A stretch of DNA of 43,598 nucleotides. It comes from UBA4810 sp002479215. Lineage in GTDB: Bacteria > Desulfobacterota > Syntrophia > Syntrophales > Smithellaceae. The stretch lies in contig JBEKVB010000018.1 in the NCBI GenBank assembly GCA_049514435.1, forward strand, positions 1-43,598, in the 5' to 3' direction. The position numbers and the translations under genes were made by a program. Below, in pieces: positions 33,696 through 42,696 of the stretch. The notes under the pieces are model-generated. The model had not been told where the DNA came from and ran no database searches. It saw nothing but the letters and a program-made list of their open reading frames with translations. The stretch's first letter is position 1; every line of letters starts with the position of its first letter.

Positions 33696-34187
33696 ATGAA
33701 ACTGACAGACTACCAGATCGAACGAATCAAACGGTTTTTCACCGCCGTTACTGCTCTTTCCACCAATTCTGAAATACGTCTCAACCCAAACCAAGCAAAA
33801 ATAGCTTTGGAAGCGTTTATGGACCCCGTTAAGACTCCGGCTAAAGAACTTCCTGCTGTTGATTTACTCGATACGCAAGTTGCTTTCTTCAAACTTCTTT
33901 CCGCACATAGCGCTAGGAAAAAAGGTGCTAAGAAATTCTTCCTGATCTTGGTGCTGACCTCATTCGTAATCGGTTGTTATGTCGCTTATCAAAACGGAAT
34001 AGAGTCAGGTTTATTTACATTGGTTGGTTGCTTGATCATCTCTTTCATTATTAACCTTATCGTTGCAAAGTTCTATGTTTGGAAAGCCTTCAGTCCACTA
34101 AAATACGGCCTAACTCACATAGAAGTGCAGTTCGCCCTAGATGCAATAATCGCAGATCCGAAGTGGCCACAAAATACCGAAAGTTAG
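33696..34187 (+). CDS. Unknown two-transmembrane protein (163 aa)
   Basis: The protein has a soluble N-terminal half (about 1-77), two adjacent hydrophobic helices (about 79-97, FFLILVLTSFVIGCYVAY, and about 104-127, LFTLVGCLIISFIINLIVA) and a short C-terminal tail. No family is recognised. AAGGAG overlapping the previous stop precedes the ATG by five bases, so translation is coupled to the broken upstream gene. A soluble plus a small two-TM protein in a cassette flanked by a terminator and a gene-poor stretch is an accessory pattern; a defence or stress role would be speculation. Confidence 0.7.
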   Translation: MKLTDYQIERIKRFFTAVTALSTNSEIRLNPNQAKIALEAFMDPVKTPAKELPAVDLLDTQVAFFKLLSAHSARKKGAKKFFLILVLTSFVIGCYVAYQNGIESGLFTLVGCLIISFIINLIVAKFYVWKAFSPLKYGLTHIEVQFALDAIIADPKWPQNTES

Positions 34188-34447
34188 AAGTTCCTCTGAA
34201 ATGAGGTATCTCCTAACCAGCAGGTGAACCGGCCGGTGTCATGCAAACTGTTTTTATATTTCACAAAGCGGGTAATCTCGGCGCCACGATTACCTCAATA
34301 CGTTGGCCATAAAAAACTATTTCAGTGGTCAGCATTTCAAATGGTAATCATCAACCTTCTTAGCTCAAGCAGGCTAAGACTTTGTAGGTGTAATCAACAG
34401 TGGAATCTGACCCTGATTTGATAACATCCTTCTATCCAGGCAACTTT
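34188..34447. other. Non-coding stretch with hairpin, possible insertion-sequence remnant
   Basis: No credible gene is present. A small palindromic hairpin (ggtaatc at 34271-34277 with gattacc at 34288-34294, enclosing GGCGCC) lies in the middle. The segment near 34380-34420 read on the minus strand (GGGTCAGATTCCACTG) resembles terminal debris of insertion sequences, but no matching partner end was found. It separates the accessory pair from the convergent dioxygenase gene. Confidence 0.3.
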
Positions 34448-35212
34448 TTATCCCAAAACAAAACATCTCATCGAAATGGTATTATTTTGATAGCCCTCAT
34501 GGACGAATCTAAGCTTATCATTTTTTTGTTGCATACCAATTATATAGAGCATCGGCAGATAATGATCTAAGGTAGGAATGGCCTTTCTTATGCTAGTATC
34601 TAGCTTTTGATAATCAATCAGGTCAGCATGGTTTTTTTCTAATAAACAACGTTTGATTTTTTCATCAATTTCTACAACCCAATCATCCGATGGGGCGTCG
34701 GTATCGTAATCCATCAACCTCAAATTATGGACCATGTTCCCACTACCGATAATCAAGATTCCCTTGCTTCTTAAATCAGCAAGTTGTTTTCCCAGATTGT
34801 AATGAAAGGCCGCATCTTTAGTCATATCCAGGCTCATTTCATACACAGGCATGTCGCCTTGCGGATACATATGTTTTAACACTGCCCAAGAGGCGTGATC
34901 CAAGCCCCATTCATCAGAACAGTTTATTTCTATGCCTTTGACCGTTTTTTTCGTCATAGCCGCATGCTTTGGTGAACCAACGCAACCATATTTAAAATCA
35001 TACAACTCTGCGGGGAAGCCATAGAAATCATAAATTTGTTGCGGCCTCTCCATGCAGGTGACAAAAGTGCCTCTGGTCAGCCAATGCGCGGATATAACCA
35101 TAATGGCTTCCGGTTGAGGAAGTTTTTTCCCCAGTTCACTCAGGTGTTTGGTAAAATCATTCTTCAAGATGATATTCATCGGGGAGCCATGACCGATGAA
35201 TACAGCGGGCAT
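34448..35212 (-). CDS. LigB/YgiD-family extradiol dioxygenase (4,5-DOPA dioxygenase-like)
   Basis: The 254-residue product matches the class III extradiol dioxygenase family near E. coli YgiD. Metal-site histidines are apparent in FIGHGSPM (H8), VISAHW (H43) and the late TLDHYLP; the candidate catalytic His lies in GSGNMVHNLR, and GLDHASWAVL is conserved. YgiD-type enzymes bind zinc and can open catechol rings such as DOPA; the physiological substrate in an anaerobe is unclear, since extradiol cleavage needs oxygen. The ATG follows an ACGGAAAAG region. It lies 52 bp downstream of the 5'-nucleotidase. Confidence 0.88.
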   Translation of the reverse strand: MPAVFIGHGSPMNIILKNDFTKHLSELGKKLPQPEAIMVISAHWLTRGTFVTCMERPQQIYDFYGFPAELYDFKYGCVGSPKHAAMTKKTVKGIEINCSDEWGLDHASWAVLKHMYPQGDMPVYEMSLDMTKDAAFHYNLGKQLADLRSKGILIIGSGNMVHNLRLMDYDTDAPSDDWVVEIDEKIKRCLLEKNHADLIDYQKLDTSIRKAIPTLDHYLPMLYIIGMQQKNDKLRFVHEGYQNNTISMRCFVLG

Positions 35213-35264
35213 ATGCTTTTCCGTAGTTTTATCACTCCAAAATTGCCCTCGGAGAGCAATGTTT

Positions 35265-37223
35265 TTATTTAACCTTGACTAATAATGGTCTAACTTTTTT
35301 AATAACCAATACGATTAAGAAAATCAAAGCGCACAGGAAAACAATTCCGATAATCAAAGCTCCATAAGTGATAAAGTTGCCATTGGCCAGTATCTTTTTC
35401 AGATCGGTTGAAGGTTCCGCTTGATAACGGCCTTCCGGTGCTCGATATTTTCCAGGTATATTGGGGATGCCGTTACGATTTGTATCCGTAAAGGAACGCA
35501 TATACTGCGTAAGGGCTATCCACTCTTTTAATTCCTGTGGCTTGGAAGAACCCTTATCGGTATAGATAATCGCCTTGTTTAAATCCGGCAAAGCGCGTCC
35601 TTTCTTATCCTTTGGTTTTACGCTAAGAAGACCATAAGTAACTTTGCTTACATAATTTATCATTTCCGCCGCATAGAGGTTAGAACAGACTCGATACAGT
35701 TTCTTAAAATCAAGAGTCTTATATTCACCCTTTTCATCCTGAACGGAAACTTGCGTTACCCTGTCGAACAAAATTCGATGGGGATTGAAGGCAAATTTTA
35801 CCCCTGAAACCTGCAAATGAGCATCTTCTTTTTTGAACGGCGCCACTGATGCCTCAACTTCCAGAATATCCTTCAGCTCCTTGCCGTTGACATAAAAAGC
35901 CAACAACGGATAACCGGCAACTCCATCCCTGCCAATACCCAGCGATAGCACCTGAAAAACATCAGCAGTCGTAATTTTCCCCTTCTGAAAAGAATCCCTG
36001 ATCAGTCCCAGCGGCTCCACTGCAACATGAACATATTCATAATTATTCCCTTCGGCTTTTTGTACGGCGTAGCGGTAAGCATCGGTAATCATGTTTCCCA
36101 ATCCCATCTCTCTGGGGTTGGCATAAGCAGACGCCAGCGAATCCATATTAAAATCGCTTTCGGCAATTACCTGATCAAAACTTAAACGATAGGGAGAAAG
36201 AAAATCCCGGCTAACAATATCTTTGTAGTCGGCAACCTCTTCCGAGACAATTCTATCGTCCGGAATACCGGTGGTAATATTTCTTAAAGCGTAGGAAGCG
36301 ACCTTGATATCCTTTCCTTTAGTGTAAAAAACTTTCAAAATACCCAGATACTCGCCATAACAGCCGCTGGAAACGATAATTGTCCTGCCAACTTTTATCG
36401 GTTTGGGTAAAATAGTGTAGGTATGACCGCTTATAATAACATCGATTTGCGGCACTTTTCGCGCCAATTCTTGATCTTCCGATTTATTTTTTACCGGAGA
36501 TGTATCGGAAGGGGAAAGGCAGATAACAACATCCACCTTTTCCTTATCTTTTAAAACATCCACCATCTTCTTGCTTGCCCGAATCGGATCACCAAATTTA
36601 ACAGGCTGGATAAAGGTCGTATCGTCACCGGCATCCTTGCCCATAATACCGAAGACCCCGATGCGGATACCGTTTCTTTCAAAAACCATATAATCTTTTA
36701 CCGGATAATCCTTAAAGGCTTGCTTCAGTGCCGCATCTCCAGGATCGTTCCTGCTAAAAATAATGTTGGAAGCGACTAAAGCGGGCAATTGCTGGCTTTT
36801 AGAACGGGCAGTCTGAAGCATTTTAGCCAGACCCTCCGCGTGGAAATCGAAATCGTGGTTACCGAAAGTTGCTACATCGTAACCCATTTTGCCCATGAGC
36901 CGGAGTTCAGAGGCCTCTTTCAGAAATGAAGTGTGAAAAAGCGTACCCATGGAAAAATCGCCGGCATCTACACGCAAAGTCTTATTCTGCTGATATGTCC
37001 GCTGTTCTTTAATTACATAAGCGAGCTTAGCGTATCCCCCTTGTTGTACTTGTTGTCCGTCCTGAGTCAAAACCTTATGGGGCAATAAATACGAATGCAA
37101 ATCGTGAGTAAAGAGAATCACCAATTCTCTGCTGCCTCTTTCCTGGCCGTCCGAATCTCCTCCCGCAATGATAATTAGCAGCAAAGAAAAAGTAAGCAAC
37201 ATGATTTTTTTGGCAAGCTTCAT
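35265..37223 (-). CDS. Membrane-anchored 5'-nucleotidase / metallophosphatase
   Basis: The 652-residue product has an N-terminal signal peptide (MKLAKKIMLLTFSLLLIIIAG), a calcineurin-like metallophosphatase domain with FTHDLHSYL (about 34-42), DAGDFSMGTLF (about 86-96) and GNHDFDFH (about 116-123), and VIISGHTYT (about 255-263). A 5'-nucleotidase C-terminal substrate domain follows (about 340-560). It ends with a membrane helix (about 625-645) and a basic tail, so the enzyme should face the periplasm and remain attached to the membrane. Substrates are probably nucleotides or related phosphate esters; a C-terminal anchor is unusual among secreted UshA-type enzymes. Confidence 0.88.
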   Translation of the reverse strand: MKLAKKIMLLTFSLLLIIIAGGDSDGQERGSRELVILFTHDLHSYLLPHKVLTQDGQQVQQGGYAKLAYVIKEQRTYQQNKTLRVDAGDFSMGTLFHTSFLKEASELRLMGKMGYDVATFGNHDFDFHAEGLAKMLQTARSKSQQLPALVASNIIFSRNDPGDAALKQAFKDYPVKDYMVFERNGIRIGVFGIMGKDAGDDTTFIQPVKFGDPIRASKKMVDVLKDKEKVDVVICLSPSDTSPVKNKSEDQELARKVPQIDVIISGHTYTILPKPIKVGRTIIVSSGCYGEYLGILKVFYTKGKDIKVASYALRNITTGIPDDRIVSEEVADYKDIVSRDFLSPYRLSFDQVIAESDFNMDSLASAYANPREMGLGNMITDAYRYAVQKAEGNNYEYVHVAVEPLGLIRDSFQKGKITTADVFQVLSLGIGRDGVAGYPLLAFYVNGKELKDILEVEASVAPFKKEDAHLQVSGVKFAFNPHRILFDRVTQVSVQDEKGEYKTLDFKKLYRVCSNLYAAEMINYVSKVTYGLLSVKPKDKKGRALPDLNKAIIYTDKGSSKPQELKEWIALTQYMRSFTDTNRNGIPNIPGKYRAPEGRYQAEPSTDLKKILANGNFITYGALIIGIVFLCALIFLIVLVIKKVRPLLVKVK

Positions 37224-37372
37224 GATTATTATCCTTTCTTACATAAATCAAATTTATGTACCGGGTGAGACATCGGAACAGACTGGCCCGACCGGTCCTT
37301 AAAGGAAGGTGCTTCTTATAACATATAATCTTTTTGCTGCCTATATATCAGATTGTTTTGTTGTAGCCAAAA
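37224..37372 (-). other. Spacer between oxidoreductase and 5'-nucleotidase
   Basis: About 150 bp without a gene. A strong intrinsic terminator is not visible. The AAGGAT-type Shine-Dalgarno of the 5'-nucleotidase lies at its lower edge. Confidence 0.3.
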
Positions 37373-40300
37373 TTATTTTGTTTTACCGGTCAGATAATCG
37401 ATCATCGGTTGAGTTACCAGCGGCACAACGTCTTTAATCATGTGCGGCATCAGATTGTCCATAACTTTGGGCATCAGCTCCGGCATCTGTTCGCGCATGT
37501 AATCGGGCATGGGAATCAGGCCGGCAACTCTCTCCAGCATTACCGGCATGACCTTGGGCATCATCATCGGCAGCAGTATGGGAAACAAAACCGGAAACAT
37601 GGGTTTCATTAAAGTGAGCGCGCCGGGAATCTTGCCCATGACCCGCATCATCGGCCCCATGCCAAAGGGCATAGCATCAATCATCTGCGGCCACATCGTT
37701 CCAATCAGATTGGCAAAACCCTGCGGCGTCATCAGCGAGATAAAAGCGTCAAAAACGCCCCACTGGCTGTGCACATCAGGATTAGGATCGGGGAATTCAT
37801 AGCCCAGGGCGTTTCCGGCTAGATGCGCCAGATCCACGATTTCCAACGGCATATTTTTCTTTTTCGCCGTTATGCGCAATTGCACCTGACAGCAGGGACA
37901 AAGAGCCAGGACCTTCTCGGCCCCAATATCAACCGCTTCATCAAGCCTTATTTTACCGATATCGGCAGCTACAGACGGGTCTTTAATGAGCGTAAGAACG
38001 CTGCCGCAGCAGTGGCCTTCCTCACGATTATGCGCCATTTCCACAAATTCCACATTGGGTATCGCCTTAATCAGCTCGCGGGGCGGTTCATAAACGCCGG
38101 AAGCTCTCCCGATATGACAGGAGTCATGCCAGGTAACCTTCATCGGTTTTAGGTCATTCGCCGGAAATTTGAATTCACCGGATTTGATTTTTTCGGCAAT
38201 AACTTCCGAGTAATGTCTGGTTTTGATGTTGTATTCAATGCCCAATTTCTTGGCCCATTCGGGATAAACAACACGCCACATCATGTCGCAGGCCGGGCAG
38301 GAGGCAATCACAGTATCCGCACCGGTTTGTTTTACAACCTCAATATTTTTACGCATAATATCCGCAAAAAGGTCCCATTTGCCGGCGACCAGCATGGGTG
38401 TACCGCAACAATTTTCCGGTTTTCCCGCGTAGGTAAAATCCACACCGGCTTTGTCCAGCAATCTCACGGTTGCCATGCCGATATCATTTTCTACATAGCT
38501 TACCGTGCATCCGGCAAAATATACTGCCGACGCTTTGCGACCGGGACCGTGTTTTTCCTTCAGGTCTTGTGGAAACCAGTCTGCCCTGTTTTTGCGGTAA
38601 CCGGCCCAAATGTTGCCTTCGGTACGAAGCGCTTCGGCCATCATTTCAAAAGGCGGGAATGTCATCCGTTTTTCCTGATTAATCAGTTTGCCTCTGAGTT
38701 TCATCCAGGCAGGCTCTATAGGCAGAACCGCGGAACAACGTAAGTTGCAAAGCTCGCAGGTGGTGCAGACTAAAAAAGTATCAATCTGCGCCTGAGTCCA
38801 CTTGGCCCTTCCTTCCAGATATTCCCTGATCCAATACCACTTGCCGCGCGGACTCTGGCTCTCCCAGCCGCGGCCGTAGAATTGATCGCACTCCTCCACA
38901 CAGTAGCCGCATTGAGAGCAACTGTAAGCATACCAGACAACATCCGCCGGAATATCGCTTTGGGGATATATTTTTCTCTCTCCGATATGTGTGATAACGT
39001 GATTACCGAAAGGCCGGATCAGCGGCTCAAAAGCAGACCCAATGCTCACGGCACTATCCATAAGACTGTAACCGATGACCTTTCCGGGATTGAAAATGCC
39101 TCGTGCATCGATCTTATTTTTAAATGTTTTTAATCTGGCTATCCTCTCCGGCCCTAATACTTTTTTGGCTTTAGACTTGAAATATAAACCGGTAGCGTAG
39201 GCCCGGCCGCCGTTTTTTTCGGCAATTTTCACAATGGATAACGAAAGACTGAAAACAAAATTGTAGCTGAATTCCCGCTGATCAGCGGGAATAAATCCCA
39301 GAATAACGACTTCCGGCACCCCATCCTTGCCTTTGCGGATAATCGTGCCTTCTTTGACGACCGGTTGATTGATTTTATTTTCGACTTCCGTCATGAAGCG
39401 GCCCAACCGGGAAAGCGGGATGACGACTTCAGCCGGCACCAGACTGGGGCCAAGCCGTTTGACTACCATAAGTTTAAAACGGTTTTTCCATTCATGTGCG
39501 GCTATGCGTTCGCTGAATATTTCACCCTGGCAGCGGCGTAATATTTCCTTCATTTTCGCCGTAATCTGTGCCGCATCTTTTTTATGATAAGCTATCGTGG
39601 CTATATAAGAAGCGGGCAAAAGCACTCTTTCTTCAGCCGGATGCCCGTTATGTTCCATTAATGGCGAACGATTCTTCATTTCCGCCATCCGGGGATTGAT
39701 GAAAACAAGTGACCATAACGGCAGATCCGCTTTTACGATATCTTCCACAATCCGTTGAAGGTCATCAGCATCCGGGCAACCGATGGCAATAATTTCGAGT
39801 TTCTCTTTAGGCTGGACTTTCATGGTCAAATCGATAATAAAACCGGTCGTTCCTTCCGCGTCGGCGATTAAATCCAGATTGGCACCGGTAAAAACGTTCA
39901 CCGAGCCATCGGGCAGAACAACCCGGGCTGAGACTACATTCTCCCGAAACCAACCATATTGATAGGAACCAAAACCAGCGCCGCCTTGTGCCAGCCACCC
40001 ACCCACTGTGGAGCCAGGATAGCTGGATGGATAAAGATTTACCGTCAGCCCCTCTTTAGCCAATGCGGCATCAACTTTTTCCCAAACAACGCCCGCCTGA
40101 CAGGTCACTGTCTGTGCTTGCTTATCTATGGATAAAATTTTATTCAGCCGAAAGAAATCAACGATGATGCCTTTTTTAATAGGCAAAACTCCTCCATAGC
40201 CGGAAGAAGCTTTCGCCCGCGGTGTTAGAGCGATATTATTTTCCCTGGCCCAATTGACTAGAGCAACAAGCTCTTCTTCGTTTTGGGGCTGAACAACCGC

Positions 40301-40444
40301 ATCGGGAACAGTTTTGCCGATGAGCGGCGCAATGAGAGATGGTATAGCTGCAATATCATGGCTGTACAATACGCGTTCTATTTCATCAAAATTGACGCGA
40401 TTGCCGAACTTTTCTTCCAGATATTTTCTTTTCTGCTTGTCCAT
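37373..40444 (-). CDS. FAD-linked / iron-sulfur / CCG-domain oxidoreductase with Met/Pro-rich tail
   Basis: A 1023-residue fusion. The first part is a GlcD-type flavoprotein: FAD_binding_4 (about 40-220, with GGVLPIKKG and YPSSYPGSTVGGWLAQGGAG) and a C-terminal FAD-oxidase cap. Next come two 4Fe-4S sites (CSQCGYCVEECDQF, about 515-528, and CTTCELCNLRC) and two CCG cysteine-rich domains of the GlpC/HdrB type (FAGCTVSY...ENCCGTPM; HDSCHIGR...GHCCGSVL). The last 110 residues are very rich in Met and Pro. Such proteins pass electrons between a hydroxyacid or acyl-CoA dehydrogenase/ETF and quinones or heterodisulfide; the substrate is unknown. Start ATG 40444 follows AGGAGA; longer frames upstream lack a ribosome site. 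Confidence 0.88.
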   Translation of the reverse strand: MDKQKRKYLEEKFGNRVNFDEIERVLYSHDIAAIPSLIAPLIGKTVPDAVVQPQNEEELVALVNWARENNIALTPRAKASSGYGGVLPIKKGIIVDFFRLNKILSIDKQAQTVTCQAGVVWEKVDAALAKEGLTVNLYPSSYPGSTVGGWLAQGGAGFGSYQYGWFRENVVSARVVLPDGSVNVFTGANLDLIADAEGTTGFIIDLTMKVQPKEKLEIIAIGCPDADDLQRIVEDIVKADLPLWSLVFINPRMAEMKNRSPLMEHNGHPAEERVLLPASYIATIAYHKKDAAQITAKMKEILRRCQGEIFSERIAAHEWKNRFKLMVVKRLGPSLVPAEVVIPLSRLGRFMTEVENKINQPVVKEGTIIRKGKDGVPEVVILGFIPADQREFSYNFVFSLSLSIVKIAEKNGGRAYATGLYFKSKAKKVLGPERIARLKTFKNKIDARGIFNPGKVIGYSLMDSAVSIGSAFEPLIRPFGNHVITHIGERKIYPQSDIPADVVWYAYSCSQCGYCVEECDQFYGRGWESQSPRGKWYWIREYLEGRAKWTQAQIDTFLVCTTCELCNLRCSAVLPIEPAWMKLRGKLINQEKRMTFPPFEMMAEALRTEGNIWAGYRKNRADWFPQDLKEKHGPGRKASAVYFAGCTVSYVENDIGMATVRLLDKAGVDFTYAGKPENCCGTPMLVAGKWDLFADIMRKNIEVVKQTGADTVIASCPACDMMWRVVYPEWAKKLGIEYNIKTRHYSEVIAEKIKSGEFKFPANDLKPMKVTWHDSCHIGRASGVYEPPRELIKAIPNVEFVEMAHNREEGHCCGSVLTLIKDPSVAADIGKIRLDEAVDIGAEKVLALCPCCQVQLRITAKKKNMPLEIVDLAHLAGNALGYEFPDPNPDVHSQWGVFDAFISLMTPQGFANLIGTMWPQMIDAMPFGMGPMMRVMGKIPGALTLMKPMFPVLFPILLPMMMPKVMPVMLERVAGLIPMPDYMREQMPELMPKVMDNLMPHMIKDVVPLVTQPMIDYLTGKTK

Positions 40445-40517
40445 AGATAATCTCCTATTCTGACAAATTTGCCAGATCATAAAAACTCTTAATATATCCC
40501 TCTTTACAAATAAGACC

Positions 40518-40546
40518 ATAAATCTGTATAATAGTTTAAATGTCAA
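40518..40546 (-). promoter_or_regulatory. Possible promoter of the oxidoreductase gene
   Basis: Minus-strand TTGACA (40546-40541) is followed after 17 bp by ATTTAT (40523-40518), a fair -10 box. The leader to the ATG at 40444 would be about 65 bases. It lies just downstream of the porin gene's terminator hairpin. Confidence 0.4.
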
Positions 40547-40566
40547 ATTAAAATAAAGACAAATCA

Positions 40567-40599
40567 ATTGGTACGGCAGTGATGATCTGCCGTACCAAT
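40567..40599 (-). terminator. Terminator hairpin downstream of the porin gene
   Basis: A perfect 13-bp stem (40567-40579 with 40587-40599) and 7-base loop lie 10 bases past the porin stop. On the minus strand a T-rich segment follows (TGATTTGTCTTTATTTT), fitting an intrinsic terminator. Confidence 0.7.
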
Positions 40600-40608
40600 G
40601 AAATAAAT

Positions 40609-41796
40609 TTAAAAAGTGTAGGTAATTCCCATATCAATGGAGTACTGTGACATCTCTGTTTCATATGAGCTTATACCCTGTGCCGGATTAGAGCCGCTAA
40701 GTTTTGCTGTTGGTGAATACATGCCGCCAATATTAATGGTGAACCGTTCGGTGAAATTGATTCCAATACCTGCGGTAAAGTGGTGCTCGGAAACGGCGGG
40801 GAAAGCAATATTTTCGAATGCGCGGTCGCTATTAAGCGGCATCTTGCCGTAGTTATATCCGGCCCGTAATGCGATCATTGGGATCACTGTGTATTGTACG
40901 CCAACCTTGTATACGAACTGGTCGCTCCAATCCATATTCCAGGGCATGGCCGAGCTGGCGTTGGTCGTGTATTTGGGCAGGTTTTGCCCATTGGTATCTG
41001 ACCAGTTTATCCATTCGACATCAAAACCAATTAATAGATTTTTGATGGGTTTTATACCTAAACCTATTGTCGCCACTTGGGGCTGATCAAATTCTATTTT
41101 ATCTACACCGGCAGCAGTGTTAAAGGCGAAATCCTGAAAATAGCTTTTTGTTTCGTAGGCCAATCCGATCTGAAGAAAATCGACCGGTTTCACCAATACT
41201 CCGATCGTGGCCCCGTAACCAAATGACGATGCCCCCATATGCGGTAGCTGGCCAGCAGCGCTGGCGGCATTGAATTCCATGGTCGCATACATAATGTTGA
41301 CTACGGCCCCGACGGATATCATATCGTTAATTTTGTAAGAAAGCCCCGGCGCAAAACGCATCTGTGAATATGATGTATAGGTGGCACTGCCGTAAAGATT
41401 TGGAGCATAATCAACACCCATACCGGCCACGCCGTATGCACCTATTCCAAATCTGAATTTTTCACCAAGAGGTATGATCAAGCCAAAGGCAGGAACAGGC
41501 GACCCTCCACGGTCAGAATCAATTGTAGCCCCATTCGCCCCCCCGGTTGCTTTATAATCAACAGAAGGCTTGAAATATGAGGCGCCAAAGTCTATCCGGC
41601 CAGGCAAAACGCTCATTCCGGCCGGATTAGTCAGTATTGATGCAGCATCCAGCGGAAGCCCCACACTCACTCCACCCATGGAGTCTTGTACAGGACCGAA
41701 CCCAATCATCCGCATACCGTTAGTAGCGTGAGCATTGGCAGTTACAAACATCACTGCAATGACTCCCAAAAAAGAAAATACAATATTTTTTTTCAT
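40609..41796 (-). CDS. OmpP1/FadL/TodX-family outer-membrane transporter
   Basis: The 395-residue product has a signal peptide (MKKNIVFSFLGVIAVMFVTANAHA, cleaved after AHA), the FadL hatch signature following it (TNGMRMIGFGPVQDSMGGVS, then DAASILTNPAGMS) and alternating beta-strand character to a terminal phenylalanine (YSIDMGITYTF). FadL-family barrels take up hydrophobic compounds such as long-chain fatty acids or aromatics. AAGGAG lies five bases before the ATG. It may act with the downstream oxidoreductase in use of a hydrophobic substrate; substrate and regulation are inference. Confidence 0.9.
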   Translation of the reverse strand: MKKNIVFSFLGVIAVMFVTANAHATNGMRMIGFGPVQDSMGGVSVGLPLDAASILTNPAGMSVLPGRIDFGASYFKPSVDYKATGGANGATIDSDRGGSPVPAFGLIIPLGEKFRFGIGAYGVAGMGVDYAPNLYGSATYTSYSQMRFAPGLSYKINDMISVGAVVNIMYATMEFNAASAAGQLPHMGASSFGYGATIGVLVKPVDFLQIGLAYETKSYFQDFAFNTAAGVDKIEFDQPQVATIGLGIKPIKNLLIGFDVEWINWSDTNGQNLPKYTTNASSAMPWNMDWSDQFVYKVGVQYTVIPMIALRAGYNYGKMPLNSDRAFENIAFPAVSEHHFTAGIGINFTERFTINIGGMYSPTAKLSGSNPAQGISSYETEMSQYSIDMGITYTF

Positions 41797-42044
41797 AACT
41801 TCTCCTTATATTTCTAGTTATTGGAAATATTTTTACCCCCGCTGCCAAGTTACTCGAAAAATAATGTCACACCTCCTTTCTCCAATCTTTATTTTTTTAG
41901 TTCAAGATTCATCAGTTTATGCATGAACATGACCTAAGATAAGTTTCTTGATTCGATTTAGCACCGGAGCAGAACGATTATGAATTGTAATAATTAATAA
42001 AAATTTTTTAGTCGCTGAGCATCCTTCCTACTTAATGTTTTATT
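41797..42044 (-). promoter_or_regulatory. Porin leader region with a strong unused Shine-Dalgarno
   Basis: This 248-bp gap holds the porin promoter and leader. At 41872-41879 the minus strand reads AAAGGAGG, a near-perfect ribosome site about 76 bases before the porin ATG, yet no ATG/GTG frame of useful length follows it (only a tiny GTG frame or an ATT frame). It may be a leader-peptide or mRNA-stabilising site. No terminator for the upstream regulator gene was found. Confidence 0.35.
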
Positions 42045-42383
42045 TCAGGATTTCTTATTTGAGGCTTTAACCAGCCTGGAAACGACCTTTTCTTTTTCCC
42101 GAAGCTGTTCCACCAAAACCTCTTTCATCAGGCTGCAGGCTTGAATTATTTTAGGATTGGCGATCCTGTAATATAACTGAACACCTTCACGCCGTACCAC
42201 AATGACACCTTTCGACTTTAAAACATTCATGTGCTGAGATATAGTTACCTTACTCAGACCGGTCTTTTGCATTAATTCGCTGTTAGACATTTCTGCGTCC
42301 TTAAGTAAATTAATAATTTCCAGGCGCTTATCATTGGCAAATATTTTACAGATGTCAGCTTGAAGCTTGAGAATGCTTTCCAT
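42045..42383 (-). CDS. ArsR-family transcriptional regulator
   Basis: A 112-residue winged-helix protein: LQADICKIFANDKRLEIINLL (split), then the helix-turn-helix NSELMQKTGLSKVTISQHMNVLKSKGVIVVRREG and the wing YYRIANPKI. No metal-binding ELCVCDL cysteine motif of ArsR/SmtB sensors is seen; the only cysteines are at about positions 12 and 83. It may sense a non-metal signal. It sits upstream of the porin and oxidoreductase on the same strand and is a candidate regulator of them. Shine-Dalgarno is weak. Confidence 0.88.
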   Translation of the reverse strand: MESILKLQADICKIFANDKRLEIINLLKDAEMSNSELMQKTGLSKVTISQHMNVLKSKGVIVVRREGVQLYYRIANPKIIQACSLMKEVLVEQLREKEKVVSRLVKASNKKS

Positions 42384-42458
42384 TTATCCTCCGTAAATAG
42401 CCTAAGTTCTTCGACATTATTAAAATATACTTCTGTCTTTCATATTCAGACGAACAAA

Positions 42459-42489
42459 ATTATGTATATATATTTATATATTTCATAAT
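42459..42489. promoter_or_regulatory. AT-rich imperfect palindrome upstream of the ArsR-family gene
   Basis: ATTATG at 42459-42464 and CATAAT at 42484-42489 form the ends of an AT-rich palindrome about 75 bp upstream of the regulator's start. ArsR-family proteins bind imperfect AT-rich inverted repeats, so this may be its own operator. The inner positions match poorly. Confidence 0.25.
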
Positions 42490-42667
42490 ATGTATATTCA
42501 CATCTGTCAACATAAATATTCCTATATTAAGTATAGTTACTCTCTGATCTAAATGATTAATATTTTATTGATAAGGACTACCATTCTCAAGATAGAAATA
42601 TGTGAAGAAGGAACTTGTGTGTCAAAGGAATTTTGACCGCAAAATATGGAGTGTGGTTAATATTTAA

Positions 42668-42696
42668 TTGACATACAAGACCGACAATTTTATAGT
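42668..42696 (+). promoter_or_regulatory. Sigma-70-type promoter of the radical SAM gene
   Basis: TTGACA at 42668-42673 and TATAGT at 42691-42696 are 17 bp apart, the same hexamers and spacing as the dcw promoter. The leader would be about 130 bases, with no recognised riboswitch. Confidence 0.65.

Noticed and set aside
34224..34421. A 65-residue plus-strand open frame in the gap after the two-TM gene
   Set aside because: No Shine-Dalgarno, biased low-complexity composition and no recognisable family; the stretch looks like non-coding or element debris.
40445..40567. N-terminal extension of the large oxidoreductase to 40567
   Set aside because: The extra 41 residues run through the promoter and terminator region and lack a ribosome site; ATG 40444 has AGGAGA at proper spacing.
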